Assembly: GCF_014171475.1 (NCBI RefSeq)
Contig: NZ_CP048817.1
Location: forward strand, 2,542,001-2,606,000
DNA: 64,000 nucleotides
Source of the DNA: Sphingomonas sp. So64.6b
GTDB lineage: Bacteria; Pseudomonadota; Alphaproteobacteria; Sphingomonadales; Sphingomonadaceae
Direction: 5' to 3'
Position 1 is the first letter of the stretch. Each line of letters starts with the position of its first letter. This document shows positions 52,520 through 61,584 of this stretch, piece by piece. Under the pieces are notes generated by a model that saw only the letters and a program-made list of their open reading frames with translations, made no database searches and had not been told where the DNA came from. The position numbers and the translations under genes were made by a program.

Positions 52520-52957
52520 TCAGGCGATCCAGCCTCGCTTCCGCGCGACATCGGCGAACCACACTTGCAGCACGGCGACGATCACGATGAAGATCGGGAA
52601 AGCGCAAGCCGCGACGAAGCCCTTGATCGCGATCAGGTCGGTGACCGCGAAAATCCACCCGAATTGCAGGATCACGCCGATCAGCGACACAATGAAGAAC
52701 AGCCGCGCATAGGCCGAGCGTGCAAGCAGCGCGATGCCCCCGAGCAGGCCGCTGATCGTCGCCACCGCATATAGCCAGACGAACCAGGAGGGCCGGCTGG
52801 CCAGCAAGGTCCGGTCATAATCGCTCAACTGCGCCTTGGCGGCGTCGCTCATCGCGACATCCATGTAGAATGCCGCCACACCCAGCGCGCCCCATAGCGT
52901 GATGACGATCGCAGCGATCCAGAACCAGACCGGCGGTTTTCCCCCAAAACTTGCCAT
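52520..52957 (-). CDS. Four-helix membrane protein, function unknown
   Basis: A 145-residue protein with hydrophobic helices near 10-31, 59-80, 86-106 and 114-135 ([73 protein letters not shown]). No family assignment. It is 65 bases upstream of panB on the same strand. Confidence 0.7.
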   Translation of the reverse strand: MASFGGKPPVWFWIAAIVITLWGALGVAAFYMDVAMSDAAKAQLSDYDRTLLASRPSWFVWLYAVATISGLLGGIALLARSAYARLFFIVSLIGVILQFGWIFAVTDLIAIKGFVAACAFPIFIVIVAVLQVWFADVARKRGWIA

Positions 52958-53039
52958 TATACCCTCCCCGTTTGAGGATCAGCATGACTCTTCGGCGGCA
53001 GAAATGCAATCGGGCCCGATTCGGCCCGATTGCCGAAGA

Positions 53040-53390
53040 TCAGGAGTCCAATTCCGCCGCGGCATAGGCATCCGGCTTGAACCCAACCAGGATCGTAGCG
53101 CCGGTATCGAGGACCGGACGTTTGATTATCGACGGGCCGGCGATCATCAACGCGATCGCCTTGTCTTCGTCGATATCGGCCTTGTCAGCATCGGGCAACG
53201 CGCGGAAGGTCGTGCCGGCGCGATTGAGCAGCACTTCCCAGCCAACAACCGCCGCCCAGCGCCGCAGCGTTGCCGCATCGATCCCGGCAGATTTATAGTC
53301 ATGAAAATCATAGGCGATTTGATGATCGGCAAGCCAGGTTCGCGCCTTTTTGATCGTGTCGCAATTCTTGATGCCGTACATCACCGTCAT
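53040..53390 (-). CDS. ArsC/Spx family protein (YffB-like)
   Basis: A 116-residue thioredoxin-fold protein: VMYGIKNCDTIKKARTWLADHQIAYDFHDYK with redox Cys10 and no CxxC, then IKRPVLDTGATILVGFKPDAY. This is the YffB group of ArsC-like proteins rather than a dedicated arsenate reductase. Its ATG overlaps the GNAT stop by 4 bases. Confidence 0.87.
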   Translation of the reverse strand: MTVMYGIKNCDTIKKARTWLADHQIAYDFHDYKSAGIDAATLRRWAAVVGWEVLLNRAGTTFRALPDADKADIDEDKAIALMIAGPSIIKRPVLDTGATILVGFKPDAYAAAELDS

Positions 53391-53809
53391 TGATCGTCCT
53401 TCAGAAATCGCCCGAGCGTCACGACCTTTTGCGGCTCAAGCCCGAGCGTCGCGTAGAAGCCAAGCGCCGCCTCATTATCGTCGCGCACCATGAGCTGCAA
53501 TTTCTGCGCGCCCAAATCGCGCAACCAGCGCTCGGCGGCCGCCATCATCGCCCGCCCATGTCCGCTGCGCCGCGCATCGGGCGCGACCGCGAGATAATAG
53601 ATCCAGCCACGATGCCCATCGAACCCGACCATCACACTCGCGACGATCCGGCCCCCTTCACGTGCGATGAGGATGGTGCTCGCGGCCGTGTTCAGCGCGA
53701 GAGTGTAATCGGCAAGCGGATCATTCCATGGCCGCGTCAGCCCGCACACCTCCCACAAGGCGACAATTGCCGGTGCGTCGGCCGGCTCTGCAATCGCGAT
53801 TTCAAACAT
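53387..53809 (-). CDS. GNAT family N-acetyltransferase
   Basis: A 140-residue acetyltransferase with the GNAT acetyl-CoA loop in APDARRSGHGRAMMAAAERWL (about 79-99, the Arg/Gly-x-Gly-x-Gly/Ala motif), preceded by GGRIVASVMVGFDGHRGWIYYLAV and followed by LQLMVRDDNEAALGFYATLGL. It resembles the YpeA group. Substrate unknown. Gap of 28 bases to the kinase upstream and overlap with the YffB-like gene. Confidence 0.88.
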   Translation of the reverse strand: MFEIAIAEPADAPAIVALWEVCGLTRPWNDPLADYTLALNTAASTILIAREGGRIVASVMVGFDGHRGWIYYLAVAPDARRSGHGRAMMAAAERWLRDLGAQKLQLMVRDDNEAALGFYATLGLEPQKVVTLGRFLKDDQ

Positions 53810-53837
53810 TCAGCTGTTCCGGTCTTTGTCTCTGCTG

Positions 53838-55268
53838 TCAGCCCGGTCGCGGCAACGACACCCATACGGTAAAACCGGCATCGGGCCAGTCAAAGCCGAT
53901 CTCGCCGCCATGGCCACGTATAATATCACGGCTGATCGCGAGACCCAGGCCGGACCCGCCGGTCTCGCGACTACGCGATGTTTCGAGCCGCTCGAACGGC
54001 TCGAACGCGCGCGCCGCCTGATCCGGCGGAATGCCCGCGCCTTCGTCATGCACCTCGACCGCGAACGTGGCCGGGCCGACGCGCAATACAACGTCCACCG
54101 CGCCGCCATATTTGCAGCCATTGGCGATCAGGTTCGAGAAAGCGCGTTTGAGCGCGACCGGGCGGCACGGCAGGTCCGCATGGTCCGGGCCGCTATACGA
54201 TACCCGCTCCCCGGCATCGCAATAATCGTCGGTCAGGCTGATCAGCAGTGCCGCCACATCGACCGTCTCGATCGGCTCGCGCCGTGCCTCCGCCCCCATA
54301 AAGGCAAGCGCGTCGCTGACCATCGTCTCCATCTCGCTGACATTGAGCAGGAGCTGGTCGCGCTGTGCCGGATCGCTGACATATTCGGCCATCAGGCGTA
54401 GCCTGGTCAGTGGCGTGCGCAGATCATGCGAGATCGCCGCCAGCATGGCCATGCGTTCGTCGATGAAGCGCTTCAAGCGCAGCTGCATCGTGTTGAACGT
54501 GTCCGAAATCGCGACATATTCGGGCAGCCGCATACCGGTGATCAATGTCGGTTCGCGATTGCGCCCGAGCTGTTCCGCCGCCGCTGCGAGCCTGGAGAGC
54601 GGCACGACGATGCTGCGCGCCATCCACACCGAGAAGACGATGATGATCAGCAGATACCCCGTAACGCCGATGAAATAGCGCGCATAATGCCGCCATGGGC
54701 CGGAGACATTGCGCGGCGTGACCGTCATCCAGGCGCCGCCGTCGAGCCGCACCGAGATCGCGAAATCGCCGAGCACGCTGCTCTTGGTGTTGGCCAGCGA
54801 CTCCGCGGTCAGCAGCGCCGGCAGTTCCGGAATGATCACCACCGCCGTGCGGACCGTGCGCTCCAGATTATTCTGGTCATAGGGCTCCATCGCGACCCGC
54901 ACCCGCTCGACGGGGCAATGAAGATTCTGCGCGACGGATCGCCGCAGAACCTCGCCGATCAGCGCGCCGCCGCCGGTATCAGGATCGGGCACTTTCGTGC
55001 TGACGTTGAAATCCAGGTAGCGGGACGCAGCCACTTGCAGTGGCACGTCGTCGTGCGCCGGGTTCGACAGGACCGGAGCCCGGCGCGCACCGTCGGCAAT
55101 GGCGTCGATCAGCCAGTTCCTTTGCACCACCAGGAACGGCGGCGGCGGAATCATCGCGCGAAGCGCCTGATTGAGCAGAAAGGTGGCGCAAATGGTCAGG
55201 AAGATCGCGAATGCAATCCGCGGCGCAAGCTTCAGGCGATTGAATGCCCAGATCCGGTCAGCCACCAT
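53838..55268 (-). CDS. Two-component sensor histidine kinase (EnvZ-like)
   Basis: A 476-residue kinase: cytoplasmic leader, TM1 about 15-35, periplasmic region to 198, TM2 about 199-220, HAMP (ARSIVVPLSRLAAAAEQLG), HisKA with His281 in AAISHDLRTPLTRLRLMAEYV, and HATPase_c with AFSNLIANGCKYG, DEGAGIPPDQ and GGSGLGLAI. Partner response regulator is encoded immediately upstream with an 11-base overlap using ATG 55268; the longer start at 55313 would overlap further. Confidence 0.93.
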   Translation of the reverse strand: MVADRIWAFNRLKLAPRIAFAIFLTICATFLLNQALRAMIPPPPFLVVQRNWLIDAIADGARRAPVLSNPAHDDVPLQVAASRYLDFNVSTKVPDPDTGGGALIGEVLRRSVAQNLHCPVERVRVAMEPYDQNNLERTVRTAVVIIPELPALLTAESLANTKSSVLGDFAISVRLDGGAWMTVTPRNVSGPWRHYARYFIGVTGYLLIIIVFSVWMARSIVVPLSRLAAAAEQLGRNREPTLITGMRLPEYVAISDTFNTMQLRLKRFIDERMAMLAAISHDLRTPLTRLRLMAEYVSDPAQRDQLLLNVSEMETMVSDALAFMGAEARREPIETVDVAALLISLTDDYCDAGERVSYSGPDHADLPCRPVALKRAFSNLIANGCKYGGAVDVVLRVGPATFAVEVHDEGAGIPPDQAARAFEPFERLETSRSRETGGSGLGLAISRDIIRGHGGEIGFDWPDAGFTVWVSLPRPG

Positions 55269-55998
55269 GGAAATGCCCATGGCTGACATCGGCGGTGAAC
55301 AGATAGCCGCCATTGCGCACCGTCCTGATCAACACCGGGTCCTGTGGATCCTCCTCGATCTTGCGCCGCAGCCGGCTGACCTGAACGTCGATGCTGCGAT
55401 CGATGTTGAGGCTGCTACGGCCATGAACGAGATCGAGTAGCTGATCGCGGCTCAACACAATCTGGGGATGCTGCACCAGCGCCGCGAGCAGGTCGAATTC
55501 GCCGGTAGTCAGGTCGAGCCGCGTCCCGCGTGGCGAGATCAGCGTCCGTTTGGCAACATCCAGCGCCCAGTCGGCGAACCGGAACAGGCTCGGCGGCGGG
55601 CTCGCGGCCTGTTCGCTGACCATGCCTGCCCGCCTCACGGTCGCCCGTACCCGGGCGAGCAGCTCGCGCGGATTGAACGGCTTCGCGATATAGTCGTCCG
55701 CGCCGAGCTCCAGCCCGACCACCCGATCGGTTTCCGTATCTCGGGCAGTGAGCAGGATGATCGGCACCGTGCTGCGCGCGCGCAGCCGCTGGCACAGCGT
55801 GAAGCCGTCATCACCGGGCATCATCACGTCGAGGATGATCACGTCAAAGCGATGGCCTTCCTGCAACGCCATCATCTGCCGGCCGTCCTCGGCCATGGTG
55901 ACGCGCAAGCCATGGTCGCCAAGATAGCGCGCCAGCATCGTGCGGATCTGCCGGTCGTCGTCCACGACGAGAATATGGGGAATCCGTGAACTCGACAT
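55258..55998 (-). CDS. OmpR-family response regulator
   Basis: A 246-residue regulator with receiver domain (DDDR at 13-16, phosphorylated Asp57 in IILDVMMPG, Thr in LLTARD, Lys in AKPFNPREL) and a winged-helix domain (LTTGEFDLLAALVQHPQIVLSRDQLLDLVHG...RSIDVQVSRLRRKIEE...IRTVRNGGYLF). It pairs with the EnvZ-like kinase downstream. It is divergent from the MipA/OmpV gene. Confidence 0.95.
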   Translation of the reverse strand: MSSSRIPHILVVDDDRQIRTMLARYLGDHGLRVTMAEDGRQMMALQEGHRFDVIILDVMMPGDDGFTLCQRLRARSTVPIILLTARDTETDRVVGLELGADDYIAKPFNPRELLARVRATVRRAGMVSEQAASPPPSLFRFADWALDVAKRTLISPRGTRLDLTTGEFDLLAALVQHPQIVLSRDQLLDLVHGRSSLNIDRSIDVQVSRLRRKIEEDPQDPVLIRTVRNGGYLFTADVSHGHFHGG

Positions 55999-56133
55999 GA
56001 TGCGGATTTAACCACCGCTGGCGGCCAAGTCTGCCCCCGACACAGATTGAAACAAATCGACACCGCCCGGTTATCGAAAAGCCCTTCGCCAACCGTAGAC
56101 CCGGCGCCGCAACGGGAAAGCGCTGGAGCCATC

Positions 56134-56997
56134 ATGAACGACCATTTCAAATCGCCGCTGAAGCCGAAACCCTTGAGCCGACCCAGCCTGAAGCGATTTT
56201 TTCTGATTGTCGCGTCGAGCGCGATCGTCACCGGCGCGCTAATCTTGTCGACGTCGAGCGCCCATGCCCAGGATGGTGTGGACGAAGATCACGACTGGCA
56301 AGTGACGATCGGTGCGGGCGCGATCTACATGCCAGATTATGAGGGTTCAAAAGACCATCAGGTCCTGCCCTTTCCGTTCGTGTCGGTCGGCTACAAGGAC
56401 CTCGCCTATATCCGCGGGCCCGAGATCGGCATCAATTTGCTTCGCTTCACGCCGGCCGAAAATGTAAAGATCAAGCTTGGGCCGATCGCGCGCTATCGCC
56501 GCGACCGTTCGGAGGACCGCAATACCGCGCTGACCGGGCTCGGCGATGTCGATGCCGCGATCGAACTGGGCGGTGCCGCGCGGGTCGAAATGGGCCGTGG
56601 CTGGGTCCAGCTCGCGGTGACGAAAGACGTCGCGGGCGCGCATGACGGGGTCGTCGCGCAGGGCGAAGCGGGCATGGATTTCGACCTTGCCGACCGGCTG
56701 ACCCTGTCGGTGAGCGGCACGGCGAGCTGGGTCGATCGCAACTATATGCAGACCTATTTCAGCATCACGCCTGGTCAATCGGCGCGGAGCGGACTTCCGG
56801 TATTCGACGCCGGTAAGGGCTTCAAGGACGCGGGCGCGGCGCTCAACCTGTCCTATCGGCTCGGCGATCACTGGATCATCGCGACCACCGCCAGCTATTC
56901 GCGATTGCTCAACGATGCCGAGCATGCGCCGCTGGTCAGCCGCCGCGGATCGGCCAACCAATGGCAGGGCGGCGCTTACCTTGCCTATCACTTCTAG
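56134..56997 (+). CDS. MipA/OmpV family outer-membrane protein
   Basis: A 287-residue barrel. After a 29-residue polar leader comes a hydrophobic signal segment (FFLIVASSAIVTGALIL...SSAHAQDG), then the family pattern WQVTIGAGAIYMPDYEGSKDHQVLPFPFVSVGYKDLAYIRGPEIGINLL and a C-terminal YLAYHF ending in Phe, as expected for outer-membrane insertion. The atypically long n-region makes ATG 56134 less certain, but no better start is visible. Divergent from the OmpR/EnvZ-like genes, a possible regulatory target. Confidence 0.88.
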   Translation: MNDHFKSPLKPKPLSRPSLKRFFLIVASSAIVTGALILSTSSAHAQDGVDEDHDWQVTIGAGAIYMPDYEGSKDHQVLPFPFVSVGYKDLAYIRGPEIGINLLRFTPAENVKIKLGPIARYRRDRSEDRNTALTGLGDVDAAIELGGAARVEMGRGWVQLAVTKDVAGAHDGVVAQGEAGMDFDLADRLTLSVSGTASWVDRNYMQTYFSITPGQSARSGLPVFDAGKGFKDAGAALNLSYRLGDHWIIATTASYSRLLNDAEHAPLVSRRGSANQWQGGAYLAYHF

Positions 56998-57008
56998 GAG
57001 ACGATGAT

Positions 57009-57233
57009 ATGCGGCGTATCGCCATCGCTGGTGTGGCGATCGCCACGTCGCATATCGCGTTCGCCGTCGCCCGGTGGATCATTCGCAGCGACGGCAGCAA
57101 CGATGACGGGCGCCGCTTGCCGACGGTTGATGCCGGCGAGCAATCCCCGCTTTACGCGACGCGGATCGAACTCGCCGACCTTCGCGAACGGATCCGCAGG
57201 CTTGAAAGGATCGCCGCCGGTATCGATTGCTGA
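57009..57233 (+). CDS. 74-residue hypothetical protein
   Basis: ATG 57009 follows AGGAGACGATGAT, a good SD placed 9 bases away, 11 bases after the MipA/OmpV stop. The protein has an N-terminal helix (IAIAGVAIATSHIAFAVARWII) and a C-terminal heptad-rich segment ELADLRERIRRLERIAAG that could form a short coiled coil. Likely co-expressed with the barrel gene. Not recognised. Confidence 0.55.
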   Translation: MRRIAIAGVAIATSHIAFAVARWIIRSDGSNDDGRRLPTVDAGEQSPLYATRIELADLRERIRRLERIAAGIDC

Positions 57234-57308
57234 TCCGGTTTGCAGGATTCGGGTATCGATGACCTGGTAGGTCATGGTTTTGCGGATCGTGGAACGTTAG
57301 GGTTGAAT

Positions 57309-58178
57309 ATGACATCATCGGGCGCATTATCGGGCGCATTGCGGAATCGTGAGGCACATCCGCCGATCGGCATATTGCTGCGCGAATGGCGCGCCGCGCG
57401 CCGCATGAGCCAGCTCGACCTTGCGCTCGAAGCCGACATGTCTGCCCGGCATCTGAGCTGCGTCGAAACGGGCAAGGCGCAAGCCAGCCGCGAGACCATC
57501 GCCCGGCTCGCCGATGCGCTCGGCATGCCGCTGCGCGGGCGAAACGCGCTGTTGCTCGCCGGCGGCTATGCGCCGCGATATGCGGAGAATGATCTTGCCA
57601 CACCCGCGCTCGATCGGATGCGGCAGGCGATCGAACTGATCATCGCTCAGCAGGAACCCTATCCGGCCTTTGTGCTCGATCGGCACTGGAACGTGCTGAT
57701 GGTCAATGAGGCGGCGATCCGGGTCAATCACTTCCTGATGAAGGGCCGCGAAAGCCCGCATGGCAATATCCTGCACCAGGTGTTCGACCCGGACGATTTC
57801 CGCTCGGTCATCGCCAACTGGTCGGAAGTGGCGGCCAAGTTCATCCGCTTGCTGCACGAGGAGATCGCCGCCGTCCCGTCCGACCACAAGGCGCAGCAAT
57901 TGCTGCACGACGTGCTGCAATATCCCGACGTGCCGGCGCGCTGGCGCTTCCGCGACATGGAGAACGAACCGTCGCCGGTGCTCACGCTGGTGTTCAACAG
58001 CGATGCGGGCGAGCTGCGTTTTTTCGAAACGATCACCACTTTCGCGACTCCGCGCGACGTCACGCTCGACGAATTGCGGATCGAATGCGCCTTTCCGGCC
58101 GACGAACACACTGCGGCAATATGCGCAGAACTCGCGCGGTCGGCTCAGACCGGCGCCTCGGTATCCGCTACTGCCTGA
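57309..58178 (+). CDS. XRE-family regulator with MmyB-like C-terminal domain
   Basis: A 289-residue regulator. HTH_XRE at about 21-80: GILLREWRAARRMSQLDLALEADMSARHLSCVETGKAQASRETIARLADALGMP. The remainder matches the MmyB-like ligand/PAS-type domain (ALDRMRQAIELIIAQQEPYPAFVLDRHWNVLMVNEAA...VFDPDDFRSVIANW). Such proteins often repress neighbouring dehydrogenase or efflux genes. No obvious target beyond itself is adjacent. Start ATG 57309. Confidence 0.9.
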   Translation: MTSSGALSGALRNREAHPPIGILLREWRAARRMSQLDLALEADMSARHLSCVETGKAQASRETIARLADALGMPLRGRNALLLAGGYAPRYAENDLATPALDRMRQAIELIIAQQEPYPAFVLDRHWNVLMVNEAAIRVNHFLMKGRESPHGNILHQVFDPDDFRSVIANWSEVAAKFIRLLHEEIAAVPSDHKAQQLLHDVLQYPDVPARWRFRDMENEPSPVLTLVFNSDAGELRFFETITTFATPRDVTLDELRIECAFPADEHTAAICAELARSAQTGASVSATA

Positions 58179-58258
58179 CAATCCCGGCAGCGCGAAGTCA
58201 TCTTAGGCTTTTGGCGAAAGAATTCGAACCGCCCGCTGACGTCGATCGGCGCCTGTTA

Positions 58259-58531
58259 TCACATTGAAACTTGCGCGTCCTGTTGCGCATTCTGATTGGC
58301 AGCGCGCTTCTCGCAAGCCTGATCGGCTGCGGTCGTCGCCGGCAGAAGCGGCATCTTGCCCGATTGATGATGACGCGCGACGGTTACGCAATCAGTCTGC
58401 GCGAGCGGGCGGAACATCTTCACGGTCTTGCCAGACGGCATCGGCACCAGCGTGTGCGTGTCGAAGATCGTTTCGGCGAATGCGGGGGCGGGCAGCAAAA
58501 GGGCAATCGGCAGCAGAGCGCGAATGATCAC
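58259..58531 (-). CDS. 90-residue secreted hypothetical protein
   Basis: GTG 58531 is preceded by AAGGAATATTAC. The product has a signal peptide (IIRALLPIALLLPAPAFAE) and a mature part of about 70 residues with two cysteines (TDCVTVA and AACEKR-like ADQACEKR) that could form a disulfide. Motifs PSGKTVKMFRPLAQTDC are visible. Not recognised. Oriented towards the XRE regulator gene. Confidence 0.6.
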   Translation of the reverse strand: MIIRALLPIALLLPAPAFAETIFDTHTLVPMPSGKTVKMFRPLAQTDCVTVARHHQSGKMPLLPATTAADQACEKRAANQNAQQDAQVSM

Positions 58532-58769
58532 GTAATATTCCTTCGGATTATGGTCGATGGGCTGCAGATAGGCGCGTGGCGTTGCCGGTCTTTCGCCTGC
58601 GGGTAACGAATCATTGCCCCCATCTGGCCGGGGCGTTGCCCGATTGTGAGCAATCATTGCTGACGCTGCGGCGCACAATATTCGTGACCCGCAGGCGGTT
58701 GACCCTCTAACCATCCGTTCCTAAGTCCCACGCCATGACCGCATTGACCGTGACGACCCGCGTAACCGC

Positions 58770-59480
58770 ATGAGCGCCCCATCGATAATCCTGGTCGAAG
58801 ACGACCCTGCGCTGCGCACGCTCACATCGCGCGCGCTGCAGGAAAATGGCTATCTGGTCAGGCCGGCATCGTCGGCGCCGGAGATGTGGATCGCGTTCGA
58901 AGCGGGCCCGGTCGATATGGTCCTGCTCGACATCATGTTGCCCGGCACCAACGGGATCGACCTGTGTCGCCAGATCAGGAAGCAGAGCGACGTTCCGATC
59001 ATCTTCATCAGCGCGAAGGGGTCCGAAGCGGATCGTGTCGTCGGGCTGGAGATCGGCGCCGACGATTATCTTGCCAAGCCGTTTGGCACGCGCGAACTGA
59101 TCGCGCGCGTCCGTGCCGTGCTGCGCCGCGGCGGAATGGAACGGCAGGAGGGCGAAAGCCGCGACAAGGAAGCGCATTTCGATGGCTGGGTGGTCAATTT
59201 CCCGCGTCGTGAAATACGCTCGCCAACCGGCGCGCTGGTTGAGCTGACCGGTGCCGAGTTCGACTTGCTGGCAAGCTTTCTCGGCCAGCCGCAGCGCGTC
59301 ATCGCGCGCGAGCGACTGATCGAATTGTCGCGCACGCGGCTCGGCGATTCGTCCGACCGCAGCGTCGATGTGCTGGTCAGCCGGCTGCGCCGCAAGCTCT
59401 CCGTTCCGGGCAAGACGGCGCCGATCATCACGGTCCGCGGCATCGGGTACATGCTGAACGTCGAGGTCAGCCGCAGCTGA
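58770..59480 (+). CDS. OmpR-family response regulator
   Basis: A 236-residue regulator: receiver with DD at 11-12, phosphorylated Asp54 in VLLDIMLPGTNG, and AKPFGTREL; winged helix LTGAEFDLLASFLGQPQRVIARERLIELSRTRLGDSSDRSVDVLVSRLRRKL...ITVRGIGYML. It overlaps the kinase ATG by 1 base. The system lies directly upstream of the carbonic anhydrase and SulP transporter genes. Confidence 0.95.
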   Translation: MSAPSIILVEDDPALRTLTSRALQENGYLVRPASSAPEMWIAFEAGPVDMVLLDIMLPGTNGIDLCRQIRKQSDVPIIFISAKGSEADRVVGLEIGADDYLAKPFGTRELIARVRAVLRRGGMERQEGESRDKEAHFDGWVVNFPRREIRSPTGALVELTGAEFDLLASFLGQPQRVIARERLIELSRTRLGDSSDRSVDVLVSRLRRKLSVPGKTAPIITVRGIGYMLNVEVSRS

Positions 59481-60790
59481 TGCGCCGCGTGCGCGGTTCG
59501 CTCGGGCTGCTCGGCCGGATCTTCGCCATCCTGTTGTTGACGGTGGTCGTGGAATTCGGCGCCAGCACCATGCTCTACGAACGCGCCGGCAGCTTTTCGG
59601 TGCGCGAGGACGAAGCCCGGCGCCTGGCCGAACATCTGGTGATCACGCGCAAACTGCTTGCCGAGCGTGAGACATCCGCGCGGCCGGCGATGGCCAACGA
59701 ACTGACCACCGATCGCTATTCGATTCATTGGGCGAAGGGCCTGCCCGCACCGCCGCCGCTGACCGCCGATCTGGTCGAGATGCGCGGCCAGATCGTCACC
59801 TGGGAACCGCAGCTGGCGCAGTCCGACCTGCGGCTCGGTCTCGCGGGCGCGCGGCGCGGGTCGATCGTGACCGGCGGCTTGAAACTGCCCGACGGCAGCT
59901 GGGTCTATTTCTCCGCGCGTGGCATTGTTCGGGAATGGACGCTCGCGCTTGGCCATATCGCGCTGGCGCTGATTCCCGCCCTTGCCTTGCTGATCGTCGG
60001 CGGCTTGCTGATCCGGCGCACGCTGCAGCCGATCCAGCGGCTGGCCGAGGCCACCGCGCATCTCGGTTCGGGCACGCATGTCGCGATCGCCGAAAGCGGT
60101 ACGGTCGAGGTTCGCAACCTGATTCACGCTTTCAATGAGATGCAGTTGCGCATCCACCGGCTGATCAAGGATCGTACTCAAGCGCTCGCCGCGGTCGGCC
60201 ATGATATCCGCACGCCCTTGTCGCGCATTCAGCTGCGCCTCGATGGCGTGGCCGAGCCGCAAGTGCGTGATGCGATTGGCGCCGACGTCGCCGAGATGAA
60301 CGCGATGGTCGCGTCATTGCTCGCCTTTCTCAATGGCGAGGACGATCCGGAACAACCGGCAATGGTCGACATCGCCGTGCTCGCCGCGACGATCGTCGAC
60401 GAAGTATCGGATCGTGGCGAGACGGCGGATTATGCCGGGCCGGAGCATCTCGAGGTCAAGGTCAGGCAGATCGCGATCCGCCGCGCACTCGGCAACCTGG
60501 TCGAGAACGCGATCCATTATGGCGGCGCGGCACAGGTCAGAATCGAAAAGAAAGCCGATCGCATTATCCTCGCCGTCGAGGACAATGGTCCGGGCATTCC
60601 CGAAGATCGGCTGGACGATGTGCTGACGCCTTTCATGCGGCTCGACGATGCGCGGGCGCGTAACACCCAGGGCCTGGGCCTCGGCCTGGCGATCGTCGCA
60701 CGCGCCGTGGAGCGCGAAGGCGGCACGCTCAATCTGTCCAATCGGACGACGGGCGGATTGCGCGCGGAAATTTCCTTGCCGAAAGCCTGA
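59480..60790 (+). CDS. Two-component sensor histidine kinase
   Basis: A 436-residue kinase: TM1 about 12-34, periplasmic segment about 35-155, TM2 about 158-178, HAMP (RRTLQPIQRLAEATAHLG), HisKA with His241 in LAAVGHDIRTPLSRIQLRLDGV, and HATPase_c with ALGNLVENAIHYG, DNGPGIPEDRL and QGLGLGLAIVARAVE. Ligand unknown. Translationally coupled to its regulator; the carbonic anhydrase gene starts about 98 bases later on the same strand. Confidence 0.94.
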   Translation: MRRVRGSLGLLGRIFAILLLTVVVEFGASTMLYERAGSFSVREDEARRLAEHLVITRKLLAERETSARPAMANELTTDRYSIHWAKGLPAPPPLTADLVEMRGQIVTWEPQLAQSDLRLGLAGARRGSIVTGGLKLPDGSWVYFSARGIVREWTLALGHIALALIPALALLIVGGLLIRRTLQPIQRLAEATAHLGSGTHVAIAESGTVEVRNLIHAFNEMQLRIHRLIKDRTQALAAVGHDIRTPLSRIQLRLDGVAEPQVRDAIGADVAEMNAMVASLLAFLNGEDDPEQPAMVDIAVLAATIVDEVSDRGETADYAGPEHLEVKVRQIAIRRALGNLVENAIHYGGAAQVRIEKKADRIILAVEDNGPGIPEDRLDDVLTPFMRLDDARARNTQGLGLGLAIVARAVEREGGTLNLSNRTTGGLRAEISLPKA

Positions 60791-60888
60791 CAGCAACGAT
60801 TTCTTACGCAACCGCTGCGGTGCAGCAAAGCATGCTCCCTAATTCACGCTCCTACCCCGCCCGGCTTTGGGCCAGAGGAGTGAATGGT

Positions 60889-61584
60889 GTGAACGAGCTA
60901 ATCGGTCGAGTATTCAGTTTCGAGAAGCAGGTCTTCCCCAACCAGAGCGCGCTTTACGGCAAGCTCGCCTCGGACGGACAATTCCCCAAGGCACTGATGA
61001 TTTCCTGTGCGGATTCGCGCGTCGTGCCCGAACAGATCATGCAGGCCGAACCCGGCGACCTGTTCGTATGCCGCAACGCGGGCAATATCGTCCCGCCCTA
61101 TAGCAATGCGAATGGCGGCGTATCCTCGACCGTCGAATATGCGATCGTCGCACTCGGCGTGCGCGACATTATCGTCTGCGGTCATTCGGACTGCGGCGCG
61201 ATGAAAGCGCTGGCCGAGCCGGGGCTGCTCGCAGCGATGCCCAATGTCGCCGCCTGGCTACGCCATGGCCATGCCGCGCAGCAAGTCGTCGCCGACGGTT
61301 ATCCGGAGCTTACCAATGGCGAGCGCGTCCGCGCTGTGTCGCTAGAAAATGTCGTGACCCAACTCGCCCATTTGCGCACCCATCCTTCGGTTGCGTCGGG
61401 TATCGCGCGCGGCGAGATCGCGCTGCACGGCTGGTTCGTGGATATTCATGCCGGTCAGGTACTCGGCCTCGATGGAGAGACGGGCCGCTTCGTGACCCTG
61501 CGTGAGGATCTTCCGCTGCCGGTCGCGCTGCCGCATCAGCAGCGCTTCGCTTCGGACATCGGCTTTCTGCAGGCAGCCGAATAA
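60889..61584 (+). CDS. Beta-class carbonic anhydrase
   Basis: Interconverts CO2 and bicarbonate. In the 231-residue form starting at GTG 60889 the zinc ligands are Cys40 (ISCADSRVV), His99 and Cys102 (CGHSDCGA), with the Asp42-Arg44 dyad. Start preferred because AGAGGAG lies 8 bases before; ATG 60820 would add a non-conserved 23-residue leader. Its stop overlaps the SulP ATG (TAATG), coupling it to an anion transporter. Confidence 0.94.
   Translation: MNELIGRVFSFEKQVFPNQSALYGKLASDGQFPKALMISCADSRVVPEQIMQAEPGDLFVCRNAGNIVPPYSNANGGVSSTVEYAIVALGVRDIIVCGHSDCGAMKALAEPGLLAAMPNVAAWLRHGHAAQQVVADGYPELTNGERVRAVSLENVVTQLAHLRTHPSVASGIARGEIALHGWFVDIHAGQVLGLDGETGRFVTLREDLPLPVALPHQQRFASDIGFLQAAE

Noticed and set aside
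59066..60262. 398-codon minus-strand frame opposite the regulator and kinase
   Set aside because: Antisense shadow of two overlapping genes with clear families.
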